Source: JBCBZH01 sp039815415 | GTDB lineage: Bacteria; Bacteroidota; Rhodothermia; Rhodothermales; Rubricoccaceae | Assembly (NCBI GenBank): GCA_039815415.1 | Contig: JBCBZH010000193.1 | Coordinates: 1 to 8,567 of the forward strand | Direction: 5' to 3' | DNA length: 8,567 nucleotides | Shown: positions 6,650 through 8,567 of the stretch, piece by piece | Layout of the letters: every line of letters starts with the position of its first letter | Position numbering within the stretch: position 1 is the first letter of the stretch | Position numbers and translations under genes: made by a program | The notes under the pieces: model-generated | What the model saw: the letters and a program-made list of their open reading frames with translations, nothing else | The model's database searches: none | What the model was told of the DNA's origin: nothing

Positions 6650-6651
6650 CA
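6647..6651 (-). promoter_or_regulatory. Stop-start overlap coupling receptor and DUF4249 translation
   Basis: On the minus strand the sequence TGATG contains the receptor stop TGA and the DUF4249 start ATG sharing one A. This arrangement normally allows re-initiation by the terminating ribosome and fixes the DUF4249 start. Confidence 0.8.
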
Positions 6652-8567
6652 GAACCGGAGCGAAAGGGACAGATTGGGAATGATGGGGAGCTGCCGCACT
6701 TCGGTCTGCTCCACCGGGTTCTCATCGAAGTCGTAGACGATGAACCAGAGGTTGCGACGGTTGTAGACATTGACGAGTTGGGCCTGGAACTCGTAGTCGC
6801 CGCCGAGGAAGAAGCGCCCCGTCTTGGTGACTCCCACATCGGCTCGGTGATACGCCGGAAGACGAGCCTGATTGATGCCGGGAAGCAAGAGGCCGTCATA
6901 GCTGCCATCTCCGAACGGCAGTCCACCCGTCGTGTAGCGCTGGAACGGAACCGAGTACGCCTGTCCCGTCGCGTAGGACGCCGCCCCGGTCGCGCTCCAC
7001 CCCCGCCCGAGATCGTAGGTCGCCACAACGGTCAGATCGTGCAGGCGGTCGTACTTGGGCGGGAAATACTCATCGAAGGACTGCTCCTCCGGGTAGCGGC
7101 GGCGGGTAACGCCGAGCGTGTATCCCACCAGCCCGCCGAGCCGGCCGACGCCCTTCTCAAGGAGAACCTCGACTCCGTAGGCGTAGCCCTCGCCAAACCG
7201 GAACAGGTCTTCGTACGCCAGCCCGGCGACATCCTGGTTGCGAGGATCGGTGTCGAATAGCTCACGAAGCGTCCGGCCATAGACCTCAACCTCGAGTCGA
7301 TACTCCTCGCTCAGGCGGGTTTTCACTCCCAACACGACTTGCTCGGAGGCCTGAGGTGGCACACCTGCCCCCGTTGTCACCCACGTATCGAAGCCGGAGA
7401 AGGCCTCGTTGGAGATGAGCGAAAGGAACTGGTGATACTGCCCTGCCGCGGCCTGGACCACAAGGTCCTCCCCGAAGGTTTTCTCAACCTGAATCTGGGG
7501 AGAGATCCGGGTGTAGCCCACGGACTGCCCTTCGGCGATCGTTGTCTGGTCGTCGGTGATGCTGTTGAAGTAGTCCGCCCGCAGCCCTCCGGTGAAGATG
7601 AAGCCCGTTGGCGTCTTGTACCGCCCCTGCACATACCCGGACAGGTAGTTCGCCGGACTGCGGAAGTCGATCTGCGTCTCGCCGTTGAAGCGGCTTTCCA
7701 GCCGAAGGTCGAAGTAACCCCCCCACGCGCCGGTCTTCAGCTCGAAGGGTTCAGAGGGAAACCACTCGAGATCGAGCCGCCCGGAATAGTCGTCGATGGT
7801 GTTCGGCCGCTCGAAGTTGGTCCCGGCGATCTCGCCGAAGGGATAGCTGAAGTAGCGACTCGCCGTCAGCCGAGCCTGTGCGAAGGTCGTCGGTGTGACG
7901 ATGCGGTTGTAGGCGGCCGAGAACGTTCGGTTGCCGTAATCCAGGTCGAAGTTGGAGTCATCCGTAATCGGGATGGTCACCTTGTCCCGACCGGCATAGC
8001 CCGAGATGGAGACCCGGTCCCGGTCCGTCAGATCGAGGCCAACCTTAGCGTTGAGATCGTAGAAATAGAAGGCTGACGGGATGCCATCCTGATCCAGGTT
8101 TTCCCGCAGCGCCGCGAGTAGCGGCTCGAGGGTTGAGCGCCGGGCTGCCACCATGTACGACCCTCGGCCTCCTGCTATGGGCCCTTCGATCCCCGCGCGG
8201 CTCGCCAGCACGCCAACAGACAGATTGCCCGCGACCCGGTTGCGGTTGCCATCGCGGTTGTAGATGTCGATCACACTTCCCAGGCGCCCGCCGTACTGCG
8301 ACGGATAGGCGCCCTTGTAGAGCCGCACGTCCTTGATCGCCTCCGTATTGAACGTGGAGAAGAAGCCGAAGAAGTGCGTCGGGTTGTAGACCGTTGTGCC
8401 ATCGAGCAGGATGAGCGTCTGGTCCGGCGACCCACCCCGGATGTAGAGCTTCGAAGAGAAATCCGACGACGCCTTGACGCCCGGCAGCAACTGGATGGAC
8501 CGGAAGAGATCCTTCTCGAACACCGTCGGGAGCTCCTCCACCAGCTTGATGGACACCTCCTGAACCC
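6649..8567 (-). CDS. TonB-dependent outer-membrane receptor, FecA type (5' partial)
   Basis: An outer-membrane beta-barrel transporter driven by TonB-ExbB-ExbD. The frame runs off the window at 8567, so signal peptide, any carboxypeptidase-regulatory-like domain and TonB box are not visible. From the GTG codon at 8556, residues 1-105 are the plug: VEELPTVFEKDLFRSIQLLP, YIRGGSPDQTLILLDGTTVY, IKDVRLYKGAYPSQYGGRLG and SVIDI are classical plug motifs. The other 530 or so residues are alternating aromatic strands of the barrel, with late segments such as AQLVNVYNRRNLWF and the terminal LSLSLRF, whose last residue Phe fits the outer-membrane assembly signal. That GTG has a purine-rich stretch just upstream but is not the real start, because the plug begins earlier. 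The substrate is unknown. It is followed by the DUF4249 gene with a one-base overlap. Confidence 0.93.
   Translation of the reverse strand, partial: VQEVSIKLVEELPTVFEKDLFRSIQLLPGVKASSDFSSKLYIRGGSPDQTLILLDGTTVYNPTHFFGFFSTFNTEAIKDVRLYKGAYPSQYGGRLGSVIDIYNRDGNRNRVAGNLSVGVLASRAGIEGPIAGGRGSYMVAARRSTLEPLLAALRENLDQDGIPSAFYFYDLNAKVGLDLTDRDRVSISGYAGRDKVTIPITDDSNFDLDYGNRTFSAAYNRIVTPTTFAQARLTASRYFSYPFGEIAGTNFERPNTIDDYSGRLDLEWFPSEPFELKTGAWGGYFDLRLESRFNGETQIDFRSPANYLSGYVQGRYKTPTGFIFTGGLRADYFNSITDDQTTIAEGQSVGYTRISPQIQVEKTFGEDLVVQAAAGQYHQFLSLISNEAFSGFDTWVTTGAGVPPQASEQVVLGVKTRLSEEYRLEVEVYGRTLRELFDTDPRNQDVAGLAYEDLFRFGEGYAYGVEVLLEKGVGRLGGLVGYTLGVTRRRYPEEQSFDEYFPPKYDRLHDLTVVATYDLGRGWSATGAASYATGQAYSVPFQRYTTGGLPFGDGSYDGLLLPGINQARLPAYHRADVGVTKTGRFFLGGDYEFQAQLVNVYNRRNLWFIVYDFDENPVEQTEVRQLPIIPNLSLSLRF

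Noticed and set aside
7339..8076. A 245-codon plus-strand open frame opposite the receptor
   Set aside because: It mirrors the beta-barrel coding sequence and has no credible protein features.
8554..8567. GTG at 8556 with a purine-rich GGAGG upstream as the receptor start
   Set aside because: The frame is open to the window edge and the plug domain normally begins earlier with a signal peptide, so the GGAGG is probably coding.

Overview
This is a GC-rich, densely coding stretch with seven protein genes and no RNA genes, insertion sequences or CRISPR arrays that I can see. A FecA-type TonB-dependent receptor coupled to a DUF4249 lipoprotein points to the Bacteroidota/Rhodothermota side of the tree, as does the lack of convincing Shine-Dalgarno sites. 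A Gram-positive-like DivIVA protein beside a YggS protein, together with high GC, makes Rhodothermota (Rhodothermia) my best guess. This is inference from gene content, not a phylogenetic result.

Layout. Positions 1-711 (+) hold a YggS-family PLP homeostasis protein whose 5' end is disturbed or lies outside the window. Positions 852-1838 (+) encode a DivIVA-domain coiled-coil protein with a long acidic tail. Positions 1988-4339 (+) encode a complete family B DNA polymerase with all exonuclease and polymerase motifs. Positions 4425-4955 (+) encode a fasciclin (FAS1) lipoprotein, and 4961-5641 (+) a small TIP30/HTATIP2-like atypical short-chain dehydrogenase. These five plus-strand genes converge on a minus-strand pair: a TonB-dependent outer-membrane receptor (8567-6649, 5' end outside the window) and a DUF4249 lipoprotein (6649-5654) whose start overlaps the receptor stop. 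The gaps (712-851, 1839-1987, 4340-4424) are all under 150 bp, with no clear promoter or terminator.

How the genes relate. YggS and DivIVA are neighbours in the cell-division cluster of many Gram-positive bacteria, and the pairing here may be a remnant of it. The polymerase is probably an accessory or repair enzyme and has no obvious partner here. The receptor and DUF4249 lipoprotein probably form one outer-membrane uptake unit of unknown substrate.

The most striking signal is not a gene. A non-palindromic 10-mer, CGCCAGCTCG (reverse complement CGAGCTGGCG), occurs exactly 14 times in about 6 kb, where far less than one copy is expected by chance. It is on both strands, in several reading frames and between genes, so the selection appears to act on DNA rather than protein. 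It looks like a DNA-uptake-sequence-like or HIP1-like highly iterated genomic motif.
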